A stretch of 64,000 bases of DNA, taken from Deinandra increscens subsp. villosa. Lineage: Eukaryota; Streptophyta; Magnoliopsida; Asterales; Asteraceae. Both the position numbers and the translations under genes were made by a program. Shown in pieces: positions 9,600-20,483 of this stretch (position 1 is the first letter of the stretch; every line of letters starts with the position of its first letter). The stretch lies in NCBI GenBank assembly GCA_039602395.1, contig JBCNJP010000014.1, positions 744,001 to 808,000 on the forward strand, written 5' to 3'. The notes beneath the pieces were generated by a model. It was not told the DNA's origin. It made no database searches and was given only the letters and a program-made list of their open reading frames with translations.

Positions 9600-10795
9600 A
9601 AAAAGAATACATATATAAGTTGGTTAGGTATCCTTACTCCTTACAAACCTATCAAAGGTCTCTGATTAAAACTTTTCAATGACATTTTTAAGCCTAAATT
9701 GATTTATAAATGATTTCAATCCTATATTGTCCACATATAAATGAACTTCATTCTCTCCTATCAATAAATTTGGAACTTGAGGCTCTCCCAGTGGCGGACC
9801 TAGCCCTTAGGCAGGGGCTAGCGCCTACTACTCCTAAACTTACATCGCGATGTGAATCTAAATCAAGAAAAAAAATGAAAAATCAAGTTTCGAATTAGGG
9901 TCTTCAAGATTAGAAGAAACATAAAATGTAGAGCTGGCAATTTTGACACGGACACGAAAACACGACACGAACTGACACGATGTTAACATGTTTCATGTTT
10001 GGGCTTAATAGGTTTCGTGTCATCAACAGGTCGACCTGTTAAATTTCGTGTCTTAACAGGTCGAAGTCCGTTAACCTGTTAAGACACATTTACATTTTAT
10101 TAATATATATTTTTTAAATATTATATAAACATAATATTATAGGGTAAAGTGTTTCAATAGGCGTGATAATTTTTTCGCCTTTCAGAATTCCAACTCCAAT
10201 CATACTAGTAAACATACAGGTTGTGATACGTCTGTCAAACCCTAATTGAAGGCGATCGATCTTCCAAACGCACGACTCCAACCTCGCCGCCACTCCAACC
10301 ACTACGATATGCTGCCATCGTCTGCAAGTATGTACCATGAAACCCTATAGTGACCTAATTTCTAAGTCGCAAGTTATGGGTTGGAATATCACCGATGATG
10401 GTGATATGGTGTTGGCATGATAATAATTGTATTATGAATGTTTATCAACAAGTCATTAAAAGTCATTAATTCTTATTGTTTATTTCTTCTAAACAGATGA
10501 GTGATTCACAAAATAACATGGAAAGGAAGGGTAAAAAGAGGAAGAAGGTTGAAAAAACGATATGTATGTTTATTCAACTGTTATGGGCCCCTAAAAGTAC
10601 AGGGCTCTGGGCGACCGCCCCACCCTGTCCATGCCCAAGGCCGTCCATGCGAACCAAAAAAGATTAAGTGACCAGTTGAGAACCGAGAATGGATGCATCA
10701 ATTGGTTTCGCGGATCGATCCAACTCGGTTTGTCTGGTTATCCAATCGAACCCGGTTTTTCCTTACCCGTAAGTAAAAGAACAAAAAAGATAAAC
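9600..10795. other. Transposon-derived intergenic DNA
   Basis: Contains a hAT-like end CAGTGGCGGACCTAG near 9789 without a partner I can identify, a repeat rich in 'cgtgt' and 'aacaggtcga' words at 9950-10080, and a GC-richer segment at 10160-10340 that could be captured exon sequence but shows no recognisable protein. A 27-bp imperfect direct repeat links 8344-8370 with 10661-10687. Confidence 0.4.
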
Positions 10796-11521
10796 ATGTA
10801 TATTTAAAGTTTATAAGAGTTTGAATAAAAGGGTACAAATGCAACCTATAATTTTTTTTTGGTAAATAAGGTAAAATAGTCATTCAAAATCTTATTTTAA
10901 ATAAAATAAATAAAAATGGTTAAATTTGTAATATTTTTCAACAAGAAGATAGGGGCCCGCCCGCGCTTTGCGGCAAGCCACACATTACCCGTCAATTTAA
11001 GTAAAAAACGTTTTAACATGGTTAAGGTATAAAAGTATAAAAGTCGTAGCCAAACTCGAAAACTCCAAAAGTATATTAAAAACTAAAGTAGAAAAGTTAA
11101 GGGGTATAAAACGTATAAGTTTAATAATTTTTGGTCAAAGTGTAAAATATAAAAATTATACTAAAAAACATAGTAGAGAAGTTAAGAGGTATAAAACGTA
11201 AAGTCTAAAAGTTTTTGGTCAAAGTATAAAATATAAAAAAATAGTGGCCAAAGTCGAAAATATACTGAGAAGGATTAGGAGGGGACTAGCGGGGGAGGGT
11301 ATGGTACAAGGCTTGAAGGGCTTCACATAACACTTACGGCTTCTCACTACTCCTAGAAACCGCAAGGCTTCAAAATTTAAGCTGTGAGGGGGTGGGGGGG
11401 TGGGGGTGGGAGTAGTGGAGGAGGGTATGAAAGCAGTGAGGAGTAGTGTCCCATACCGCTCACCCTAAGAACCAATTAAAACAGCTTTAACATGCATTTG
11501 TACCCTTTTATTCAAACTCTT
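10796..11521. repeat. Repeat unit duplicated at 18076, with a 29-bp inverted repeat
   Basis: 10796-11275 is repeated in the same orientation at about 18076-18560, on the other side of the non-coding LTR element. In addition 10815-10843 recurs inverted and apparently without mismatch at 11493-11521. The 29-bp inverted pair would suit the ends of a small non-autonomous DNA transposon of about 707 bp. A GC-rich segment near 10951-10980 (gcccgcccgcgctttgcggc) resembles the hairpin region of Helitron-type repeats, so the class is uncertain. Confidence 0.6.
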
Positions 11522-11567
11522 GCTATGATTGCTATGAATAGATTTTTTTTTAATACAAGTACAGCAA

Positions 11568-12016
11568 TGTTGATCGAATCCTGAATCGTTAATATAATAA
11601 ACAGATAATAATAAGAAAGATTACCTGTAAGCATCTGGTTGAGATCAGCAGTAGTTAGGTTGTCCATCCTGTGAGTAGCCTTGGTTCCCCTTTAGGGTGT
11701 ATAGCTAATGATGGTGTAAGGTTTCGTGAGGGTTCACGAAACAGAGAGAGAGCCGAGAGAGATGAGAGAGAGGTCGAAAGTTTTGTGGTGGTGATTAACC
11801 TTTTCATCTCTCCCTAAGGGCTCTATTTATACACCCAAGGGGAAACCCTAGCCCATCTAGTAAGGGTAATTACGTCCATCAAGTAATACCAGATAGGGTC
11901 AAATACGTAATTGATTATTTAAGATAAATGATTAAAGGACATAAATAAGATTTATATATACATATATATATACGTAATATATATATATATTATATATATA
12001 TAAATTATGTCTAACA
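11568..12016 (-). repeat. 3' LTR of the non-coding LTR element
   Basis: 449-bp direct repeat of 17558-18005, with ends TG and CA on the minus strand (TGTTAGACATAA at its start, GATTCGATCAACA at its end). Confidence 0.95.
11821..11831 (-). promoter_or_regulatory. TATA box in 3' LTR
   Basis: TATAAATAGAG on the minus strand, a near-consensus plant TATA box. The same motif is at the equivalent place in the 5' LTR. Confidence 0.75.
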
Positions 12017-12025
12017 TTCTCCCAC

Positions 12026-15000
12026 TTGGCCGAATGATCATTTATATGAGGTATTAGATAAGTCTGATCAGAATTTAATACTCATTTCAATTTTAAACCA
12101 AAATTGCAGCAGAAAAATACAGTCATAGAGTTGATTATCCAACTCAAGACCCCCATTAATCATACTACAATCCCAAATTTAAAATTCAACATAAATTCAG
12201 AATCAATTACCAAAGTAAGCCCTTTCCGTTGATTTATAATAAAACTGTCTATATGTCAAAAGGCATGCATAACATATTAAGAGACAAAATCAAACGTATG
12301 AGGAAAATTTATAATTAGTCATTCATATTGTGATATGCTTGGTCATTAGTAAACCTCGTCTTCATTATGAGCTCTTAGAAAGACTTATGAGGATAGACCT
12401 TAAATTATAGGATCCTTAAGCATATCATGAATGTTTTCAATACAAGAAGTTAGTTTCCTCTATTTGTTCTTGAATGAACAAAACTTGTATCGAAAATTTA
12501 ATGCAGCTCCGCTCAAAACTGTTACTGTTTTAAGAAATTAGGGTAGCTGACTTTTATCACAATGAGTCTTCAATATGTCATTTATCTGGAGTTTAGGAGT
12601 CTAATGATAAATTTAGCAACAATGACTTGTTGTTATCATTTTCTTATGACTCTTCCATGATTTATTAGACAAATCTGTCCACAGACATAAGGATATACCC
12701 CTGAGTTGACTTTTAATATCTTTTGAATACAATAAAGTCAAAATTTAGAGATAGTCAACTGCTTTAAGTTTCTCACTTCTTCTATAGTTCAAATTATAGT
12801 CTTTCGTTTCTTATAGATATTGGAATGCCATTTTAGATGCTTTATAATGAACTACTAAAATTAGGAAATGATTTTAATCATTTCTAGTATTTCAGCAATG
12901 TAGGCAATATCTTAAACGGGTATAGACTTGAACATAAGATTTAATTACTTGAACCTTTATTATTAGTCTCCTAGAGTTACAGATTGAGAGTGACGTTGCA
13001 TGTTGTAATCTAATGAGACTTAATTAATGTCTCGTTAGGTTAATCTTGATGTATTTTGATGCTTATTGCATAAGAAGCATCTTCAAGATTTTAATGTCAA
13101 AAATTATGCGAGAATAAGTCGCTTTGACTCATGCAACAAGACTAATATATTATTTGCCTATATATAAGGGCAAATGCAGTATTAGTTGCTCCCACTCATC
13201 TTAAGGTAGCTCCATTTATCCACTTATTCTTGATGAAGAATGATTACATTTGTAACATCACCAAAATTTAAATTCACTTATGAGTTTTGCTTACATTAAC
13301 CCTTTATTTGAATATACTCATCTTAAAGACTAAGTGTTCTTTAACTTTCAGGCTTGAACCTTAAGTTTAGTTTATGAACATGTCTTTATGTTAAGTGAGT
13401 ATTAAGGAAAGATATTTTATAGGTCCGTTAAATGTCACTCATAATTATGAGTGAGTAATAAGGACAACGATAATCTCTCAAAGAATCATTTAGAAAATGA
13501 ATTCTTAACTTGTTAATAGCCTTTAGAAAACAATCACAATTTATAACGTTTAATTTCTCCTTTCGGATTTCAGTTTAGCTATGGAAAACTAAACTTCTAA
13601 CGTTATTCTGATTTAGGGAGTTAAGCTCATTATAGCTTTATTCCATCAGATGATTGATTGTTAATAATGGCTCTTAAATCAGAGATACGATTAGTAATCT
13701 TTCCAATATCCATGTAAGCTTTATTAAGGTAGGTTGATAATCATCAAAGTTAATAGGAAGCTTCATGCCTTGATGACCTACTAAGCTGGATCTAACGAGT
13801 TGAAGCAAAACATTAATAGTTTCATAGATTTCCTCTTGAGCATTTAAGTCAGGTATATTAGGAGTAACATTATTTTCTAAGTGTGTGGAAGTGGATCAGT
13901 GTTATCGCAGCGTGGTGTACAAGAGGTGTAATTAGAGTTAAATTCAGAGTTACATTTAACTTTATCTCTCCCCCCGCCTTTTGTACTTCAGGCAAGTCAT
14001 GGATAAGGACTTACACTGCTCCCACTGACCTTAAGGGACAAGTCATAAATAAGGACTTGGACTACTCCCACTAATCTTAGAATTCCTTAGGAACTTGGTA
14101 TGCAACATGCTTAGTGTTTGAGGATTTGGAAGGTTTAATTTCGGCTAATAACTAATCATATGGTTAATACTTGGTTGTCTTCATGTCCGAATTTTAGAAA
14201 GAATTTTAGGGACATTTAAGTAACCTCGTTTAGCATATGAGTTGTTATTTTAAGAGCCTTGGAATATATAGGAGTAGATCTATAACTTTAGATGACATAT
14301 TTATTATCATGTTCATAAGGATACTTAGATGCATAACTTAATTATGTATCTTTAGAAGTATCATACATGAGCTACTGGTTCACACTATTACAATCCTAAC
14401 GGATTGAGAGCGTTACCATTATTTGTATGTCAATCTTTAGTATTTAATCTATTAGATCTAATCTCACAACTTTCATTTTATGGTTAAGTTGATTTTCAAC
14501 TTTATCCTTAAAAGTTTTAGGTGAGAAAGATGTTTCTCCTTAATTAGATACAAGAATAAATAATCAATTATTTGAGTGATAAATGTTGTATGCCCAGATA
14601 TTTCATTCTAGGATAAGGTTCACCAATATGTTTGAGTTTTGGTAAGTTAGAACTCTAGTGGAACCTTGTTTATTCCCTTAACACATGTATTTTCTTTGTT
14701 AAGTTCTCACTTACGTGATAACAAAGATTGTGAACATTTATGATCTAGTTATAAGTTATAAAGATTTCAATCCACGTAAGGACAACTAGATAAGAAGAAC
14801 CAACAACTTTGAGAATTCAAGGTAAATGTGACATTGTCATAGCCATGTGAAAACTTATAACCGTCAATGTCTTACTTTAGTAATGATACTAAGTTCCAAG
14901 TGATGTTGGATCATAATAAGGTATCATAAAGTGTAATACAATGACAGTTTTTCATGGTTTATACAACTATGACATTTATTTTGTCACTTACTCTCATTAT

Positions 15001-16090
15001 AGTTGTTTTAGGGTTTATTTCTAGTGTATTGATTGTAATAGATCTTTATAATACTAGTTTTAGTTCACTGTGTTAGTTTGAAAATTAATGGGCACAATTA
15101 TCATTATTGATTATCCTTTTTAGCCAGTTGTTCCATTAAGGAATTAGAACTGGAAGCTTTCTTGTATCTTATAATAGAAATTAGAACTATCCTCCTTATT
15201 TAAGCTATTTTATTGTATAAGGGTTAGTGATAGTGAGGTGAACAAATCTGCTTTTCTAGTTTAAGGCATTATTTATCCTTTATGCACAATGCTATAAAGC
15301 ACTCATTTTCATGATGACTAATTTTAAGTAGCATTTAATTGTGCTAAGAAAGAATTCACTAAGAAATGCACTAGAAAAGTTTAACTCGAAACATGTGTAA
15401 GCCTTGTAAGGGTCATGTTTTTCATTTATTATGATATGTTCACTAAATCATTAACCTAATTTACATTTTGTAAAGTGTTTGCATACATTTAAGAAGTCCT
15501 TTTGAATTTCTATTACTCACGCGATGTTTAGATTAGGAAATCTGAAACATCTCCCCTGATATCCTCTGTTTAAAGGGATTTTGATTATTATGATAGACAA
15601 TTCGAATAGACTTTTACTCGCTTAGCATGAGAGAGAGTAATTAAGAGTCTTTGTCTTAAGAGATAATCAAGATTATTTTGATGAGAGGAAAATCTTTATC
15701 GAAACGTTTAGTGATTATATATTTAGAGTGGATAATTTTATGGAGATTAAAGGTTGAATTAGTTCAAAAGAAGATCTAAGAGTGAGTCTAAGGGGTACTT
15801 AAAACTAAGGCACAATAATAATGCATAATGATATACGAAGATAATGTACAATCATTAACTAAGGCATAATAATAAAGAATGCACAATTTTAAATTAAGGC
15901 GCAATAATGAGGCATTCTTATAAATAATAATGTGCAAATATAAAACAAAGAAGATGTGATATAGTCCGTTATATCACCAAAATAACAGACTAGTTAGGTT
16001 CTACTTAAATGAATCGGCTTTCGCGTTGGTTACTTGCCTATCACCTAAGCATTATGAACTATATAAGGGTATGTGCATAAAGTGATGTAT
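12026..16090. other. Interior of the non-coding LTR element, no gene
   Basis: AT-rich interior with stop codons in all frames and no open frame above about 63 codons. I saw no protease, integrase, reverse transcriptase or RNase H motif. Short words such as 'ctcccact' recur near 12020, 13190, 14010 and 14060. Confidence 0.7.
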
Positions 16091-16093
16091 CAC

Positions 16094-16515
16094 ATCAGCG
16101 TTGGCCAGAAATGACACACCATAAGCTTTATGTACAAGTTAGTTTCGCTGAATACATGTGCAACTCATCAGCGTTGGCCAGAAAAGAAACACTTGTATAC
16201 GAAAGGCGAATGCTTAATTCTTAGTTGATAATCATTGCAAAAACAACGAATCAGCGTTGGCCAGAATCGAGGTTTTAAAGATGTTATCAATTTAAGCAAA
16301 TAAATTAGTTTAATTTAAAATGAGTTAACTAGTATTAGAAATAATAATGACATTGATTAAGGTAGCAAATCAGCGTTGGCCAGAATTACTACATGTCAAT
16401 AACTAATACAAGTTAATAAATTAATCTAATTTTATTTTAAATCAGTGATAATAAGTTTACTTGTGAGAAGAAGTTAAATGACATTATGTAGGTAACAAAT
16501 CAGCGTTGGCCAGAA
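16094..16515. repeat. Five exact copies of a 17-bp motif in the leader
   Basis: ATCAGCGTTGGCCAGAA occurs without mismatch at 16094, 16167, 16250, 16369 and 16499, while the sequence between copies is unrelated or only loosely similar. Intervals are 73, 83, 119 and 130 bp, lengthening away from the 5' LTR. The motif contains the palindrome TGGCCA. Its position in the leader of an LTR element without genes suggests a cis-acting role (packaging, dimerisation or protein binding), but this is inference. Confidence 0.9.
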
Positions 16516-16669
16516 TTGGAACCTTATTAGATGTCTGTTATTAACTATGAATTACACAAGTTAATTAGTTATCTGATTTAAATTGGTGTTAGGTTTTGTA
16601 AAACGTAAGTTTGTGAGGTTTTAAACAAAACTAAATTTAATGTTAAGCCCCAAATTAAATTTTCTGAGG

Positions 16670-17110
16670 GTATCCGGTCGAAAAGAAGGGAATCCGATCG
16701 TAAAGAGGGGTTTCCGATCGAAAAGAGGAACCCGATCGTGAAGGGATACCCGATCGAAAAGCGGGTATCCGATCGGAAAGCCGGTATCCGATCGCGAAGG
16801 GATACCCGATCGAAAAGCGGGTATCCGATCGGAAAGTAGTCGATCGAAAAGGGGTGTCGGATCGAGAAGTAGACTTTTCGATCGGATAGAAAAGCCGGTC
16901 GAAAAACCGTATGGCCCGATCGAAAAGCCGATCGAAAAATCCATCGAAAAGCCGGTCGAAAAGTCCATCGAAAAGTCAATCGAAAAGCAGGTTTTCGATC
17001 AAAAAGTGGACTTTTCGATCGGATCGAAAAGTGGAATGGTCCGATCGAGAAGTCGATCGCGAAGCCATATGATCGGAAAGTAAGCTTTTCGATCGAAGAG
17101 CAGGGTCAAA
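16670..17110. repeat. GATCGAAAAG array in the leader
   Basis: More than twenty imperfect copies of a GATCGAAAAG core, many within CCGATCG, at roughly 10-20 bp spacing and with variable linkers such as ggtatcc and cgggtatc. The array is far richer in CpG and in GATC palindromes than its surroundings. Because the unit lacks stop codons, overlapping minus-strand open frames of 115-133 codons appear here; they are low-complexity by-products and not genes. Confidence 0.9.
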
Positions 17111-17173
17111 GCCACATGATTCGATCGAAAAGCTAATAAGAAAGGACCGGTAGAAAATCCGGTAGAGCGAAAA

Positions 17174-17303
17174 GCCGGTAGTAAAGCCGGTAGAAAAGCC
17201 GGTAGAAAAGCCGGTAGTAAAGCCGGTAGTAAAGCCGGTAGTAAAGCCGGTAGTAAAGCCGGTAGAACAAAGCCGGTAGAAAAGCCGGTAGTAAAGCCGG
17301 TAG
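17174..17303. repeat. 12-bp tandem array, GCCGGTAG units
   Basis: Eleven copies of GCCGGTAG, mostly 12 bp apart with TAAA or AAAA linkers (one 14-bp step). The 12-bp period keeps reading frames open and would give a repeated LPAL-type peptide on the minus strand. It is unlikely to be translated. It lies immediately downstream of the GATCGAAAAG array toward the 5' LTR. Confidence 0.93.
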
Positions 17304-17542
17304 TAAAGTGGACTTTTCTATCGGATCGAAAAGTGGACTTTTCGATCGAGAATTGGTATCTCGATCGAAAAGACAATAACCTCTCGAAATCAGTGAGGGT
17401 TTGATTTTAAAACCGATTTAATTTATTTGCTTAAAGACGAATTAGGGTTTCGAGATTTTTAGACAGAATCGAAAAACCCATATTGATTTCGAGATTAGGG
17501 TTTCTTAACGAATTCAGATTAATGATTCGATTGAGCAACATA

Positions 17543-17555
17543 TGCTCTGATACCA
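17543..17555 (-). other. Primer binding site of the non-coding LTR element
   Basis: TGGTATCAGAGCA on the minus strand, two bases from the 5' LTR. Matches the usual initiator tRNA-Met primer site of plant retrotransposons. Confidence 0.93.
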
Positions 17556-17557
17556 CA

Positions 17558-18005
17558 TGTTGATCGAATCCTGAATCGTTAATATAATAAACAGATAATA
17601 ATAAGAAAGATTACCTGTAAGCATCTGGTTGAGATCAGCAGTAGTTAGGTTGTCCATCCTGTGAGTAGCCTTGGTTCCCCTTTAGGGTGTATAGCTAATG
17701 ATGGTGTAAGGTTTCGTGAGGGTTCACGAAACAGAGAGAGAGCCGAGAGAGATGAGAGAGAGGTCGAAAGTTTTGTGGTGGTGATTAACCTTTTCATCTC
17801 TCCCTAAGGGCTCTATTTATACACCCAAGGGGAAACCCTAGCCCATCTAGTAAGGGTAATTACGTCCATCAAGTAATACCAGATAGGGTCAAATACGTAA
17901 TTGATTATTTAAGATAAATGATTAAAGGACATAAATAAGATTTATATATACATATATATATACGTAATATATATATATTTAGATATATATAAATTATGTC
18001 TAACA
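17558..18005 (-). repeat. 5' LTR of the non-coding LTR element
   Basis: 448 bp, nearly identical to 11568-12016. Contains the TATA box at 17811-17821 on the minus strand and purine-rich GA/CT stretches. Confidence 0.95.
17811..17821 (-). promoter_or_regulatory. TATA box in 5' LTR
   Basis: TATAAATAGAG on the minus strand, identical to the motif in the 3' LTR. It would direct transcription leftward through the leader arrays. Confidence 0.78.
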
Positions 18006-18075
18006 CAGCAATACACAATCAATACAACACAACAACCCAGAAAAACTCAACAAACAAGAACCGGTCAAAAAGAAG

Positions 18076-18960
18076 ATGTATATTTAAAGTTTATAAGAGT
18101 TTGAATAAAAGGGTACAAATGCAATCCATAAATTTTCTGGTAAATAAGGGTAAAATAGTTATTCAAAATCTTATTTTAACTAAAATAAATAAAAATGGTT
18201 AAATTTGTAATATTTTTCAACAAGAAGATGGTGACCCGCCTGCACTTTGCGGCGAGCCACACATTACCCGTCAATTTAACTAAAAAACGTTTTAACATGG
18301 TCAAGGTATAAAAGTATAAAAGTCGTAGCCAAACTCGAAAACTCCAAAAGTATACTAAAAACTAAAGTAGGAAAGTTAAGGGGTGTAAAACGTAAAAGTC
18401 TAATAGTTTTTGGTCAAAGTGTAAAATATAAAAATTATACTAAAAAACGAAGTAGAGAAGTCAAGGGGTATAAAACGTAAAGTCTAAAAGTTTCTTGGTC
18501 AAAGTATAAAATATAAAAATATTGTGGCCAAAGTCGAAAATATACTAAAAACGAAAATAGAAAAGTTAAAAGGTATAAAACCTAAAAGTTTAAAAGTTTC
18601 GTGGTCATAGTATAAAAGTATTAAAGTATACTAAAAAACGAAAGTATAAGAAGTTAAGAGATATAAAACGTAAAAGTTTAAAACTTTCGTGCTAAAGTAT
18701 AAAACTATAAAAAAAATATATGGCCAAAGTTAATAACCCTAAACTTTGTGGCCAAAGTTAGAAACCCTAAACTTTGTGGCCAAACAAAGTTAAAAACACT
18801 AACATTTAGGCGGTCAAATAAAATATCAAAAGTTTTTGGCTAAAGTAAAAAAAAAAAAAAAAACCTAAAGTATACTATTCCCTTAGAATCTAAAATGTGA
18901 TGTCTAAAGTTAAAATACTAAAAGTTTACAGCCAAAGTAAAAAAACCTGAAGTATACTAT
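18076..18960. repeat. Second repeat unit and degenerate tandem tail
   Basis: 18076-18560 matches 10796-11275. It continues as loosely repeated blocks of about 100 bp built from words such as gtatactaaaaac, aagttaaggggtataaaacg and tggtcaaagtataaaa, decaying by about 18960. No coding content. It was adjacent to the insertion site of the LARD element. Confidence 0.65.
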
Positions 18961-19566
18961 TGTGGTGGCCGAAATTAAAATACTAAAAATCTATTGCCAA
19001 AGTAAAAAAAAAAACTTAAAGTATACTATTTCTTTAGAATATAAATTTTTTATATCTATAAATAAGGAATGGGATATATGCAATTTTAATTTTTATTTGG
19101 GTAAATATATAATTTGTAAGGTTTGTATGAGGATATATGCAATTGTCCCGTATTATTATCATGCATTTGTGATTTCTAAGTTTAGTAATTTACTTCTTGA
19201 ATCTAAAACTCAAGGTTTTAAACTGTATAGTCTGTATATGGAACTCATTAAGTTGTGGTTAAAAATCATGTTATGGATTTGGGGTGCTCTTGAGGTTTTA
19301 GTTCATAAACTAAAATGAATGATTAAATCATGCTGATTCTAAAATGATTACACTTCATTCATCATGATTATATATACTATTATCGCAACTGTTACTTAAA
19401 ATTTTTCTTCTACAACACCACATAGTACTTTCGCACAAGAAACAAAGATCTAAAAACAAATATTAAACATATTAACAAACAATACTCTCTTCGAACTACA
19501 GAAAAAAAGTACAAAAATGCAAAAAGGTTGAAAGAGAAGGAGGAATAGGAAGCATGTTATTTGGAG

Positions 19567-20011
19567 CAATGTTTTAAAAACCGGTTTTTTAGTTGAACCG
19601 GAAAAAATCTTCCGGGACTGGTTCGACCGGTCGGATCGGTTAGACCGGCTGGTTGAACCGGTTAGAGGATTTATATATATTTTTTTATAAAAATGTGAAT
19701 AAACTTGTACACCCCAACAAAAGTAGTTAAAATACAATTATAAACCACTCAAAAATAATATCAAATATGTATTTCATAAGAAAATATAAGTTTTAAACTT
19801 TAAAAAATAATAAAAAATAAAAAAAAAAGTTAACAAAAATAAAAAAAAAATAAAAAAAATCAGAAAACCGGTTGAACCGGAAAACCGGCCGGTCTAACCC
19901 GGTCCGGTTATTGCCAAAAAACCGGGATATAAAAAACCGAGATATAAAAAACCGGTGAGGAGGGCGGTTCGCGGTTGAACCGGCCGGTTCGAACCGGTTT
20001 TTAAAACATTG
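19567..20011. mobile_element. hAT-type MITE rich in AACCGG
   Basis: 445 bp with terminal inverted repeats beginning CAATGTTTTAAAAACCGG. It is flanked by a perfect 8-bp target duplication ATTTGGAG (19559-19566 and 20012-20019). An 8-bp duplication with CA/TG ends fits the hAT superfamily. Subterminal regions are full of ACCGGTT and CCGGCC words, possibly transposase binding sites. No coding capacity. Confidence 0.9.
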
Positions 20012-20087
20012 ATTTGGAGCCACCTATGAAGACCTTACAATGTAAATAGAGTGGTCAACAAATTTTGGTAAATCTGACCATGGATAA

Positions 20088-20331
20088 TCAAGAACACAAC
20101 CCCAAGATCGCCAAGAACAATCAATTAGGTCTAACAGAAAAATGAAGAACGATTTCTTATTGAACTCAGAAAAAGAATACAGAAAATGATAAAATGATTA
20201 CAAAGACTAAATACAACTAAACAGCTATATAAACTAATTAATCTGACCGTTTATAACTAACACACTAATTTTACATATTTAGTCCCTGAACATTTAGCAA
20301 GTTGCTAAATATGGATTTAACTTTTCTAACA
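20088..20331 (-). repeat. 3' LTR of copia element B
   Basis: 244 bp, starting TGTTAGAAAAG on the minus strand and ending GTTCTTGA. Direct repeat of 24909-25144. Contains an extra 8 bp (ATAAAATG) near 20185 that the 5' LTR lacks. Confidence 0.93.
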
Positions 20332-20344
20332 AACACCCCCTTAA
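20332..20344 (-). other. Polypurine tract of copia element B
   Basis: Minus strand reads AAGGGGGTGTT up to the 3' LTR. Expected position for plus-strand priming. Confidence 0.8.
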
Positions 20345-20483
20345 ATCCATCTCATTCCATAGCTTTTCTTCTTCAATGAGGATTGATCATTTCAATGATT
20401 TGACAAGTCAATATCATCACACAGCAGCGGTTCAATGAACGTACATGTGCTAATGTATTGAAATCCCATCTCAATTAGAAATA

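Larger units (their letters stand above)
11568..18005 (-). mobile_element. Non-coding LTR retrotransposon (LARD type), young
   Basis: A 6.4-kb element in minus orientation with LTRs of 449 and 448 bp that differ mainly in an AT-run. It has an initiator tRNA-Met type primer binding site (17543-17555) and a G-rich tract next to the 3' LTR (GTGGGAGAA at 12017-12025 on the minus strand). The target duplication reads CAGCAA on both sides (11562-11567 and 18006-18011). No gag or pol motif is visible anywhere in the 5.5-kb interior in any frame. That is the definition of a large retrotransposon derivative, mobilised in trans by a coding relative. LTR similarity and the intact TATA box suggest it was recently active. 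The 5' leader (16090-17380) carries unusual repeat arrays, listed separately. Confidence 0.9.

Noticed and set aside
16094..16515. CRISPR-like array
   Set aside because: Regular short perfect repeats, but the spacing is irregular (73-130 bp), the locus is inside a plant retrotransposon and no cas genes exist.
16578..17376. Overlapping minus-strand open frames of 115-133 codons
   Set aside because: They arise from repeat units without stop codons (GATCGAAAAG and a 12-bp GCCGGTAG array), give low-complexity peptides, and overlap one another in different frames.
18962..19318. 118-codon open frame
   Set aside because: Lies in AT-rich decayed repeat; composition (K, I, Y rich) follows the base composition and shows no motif.
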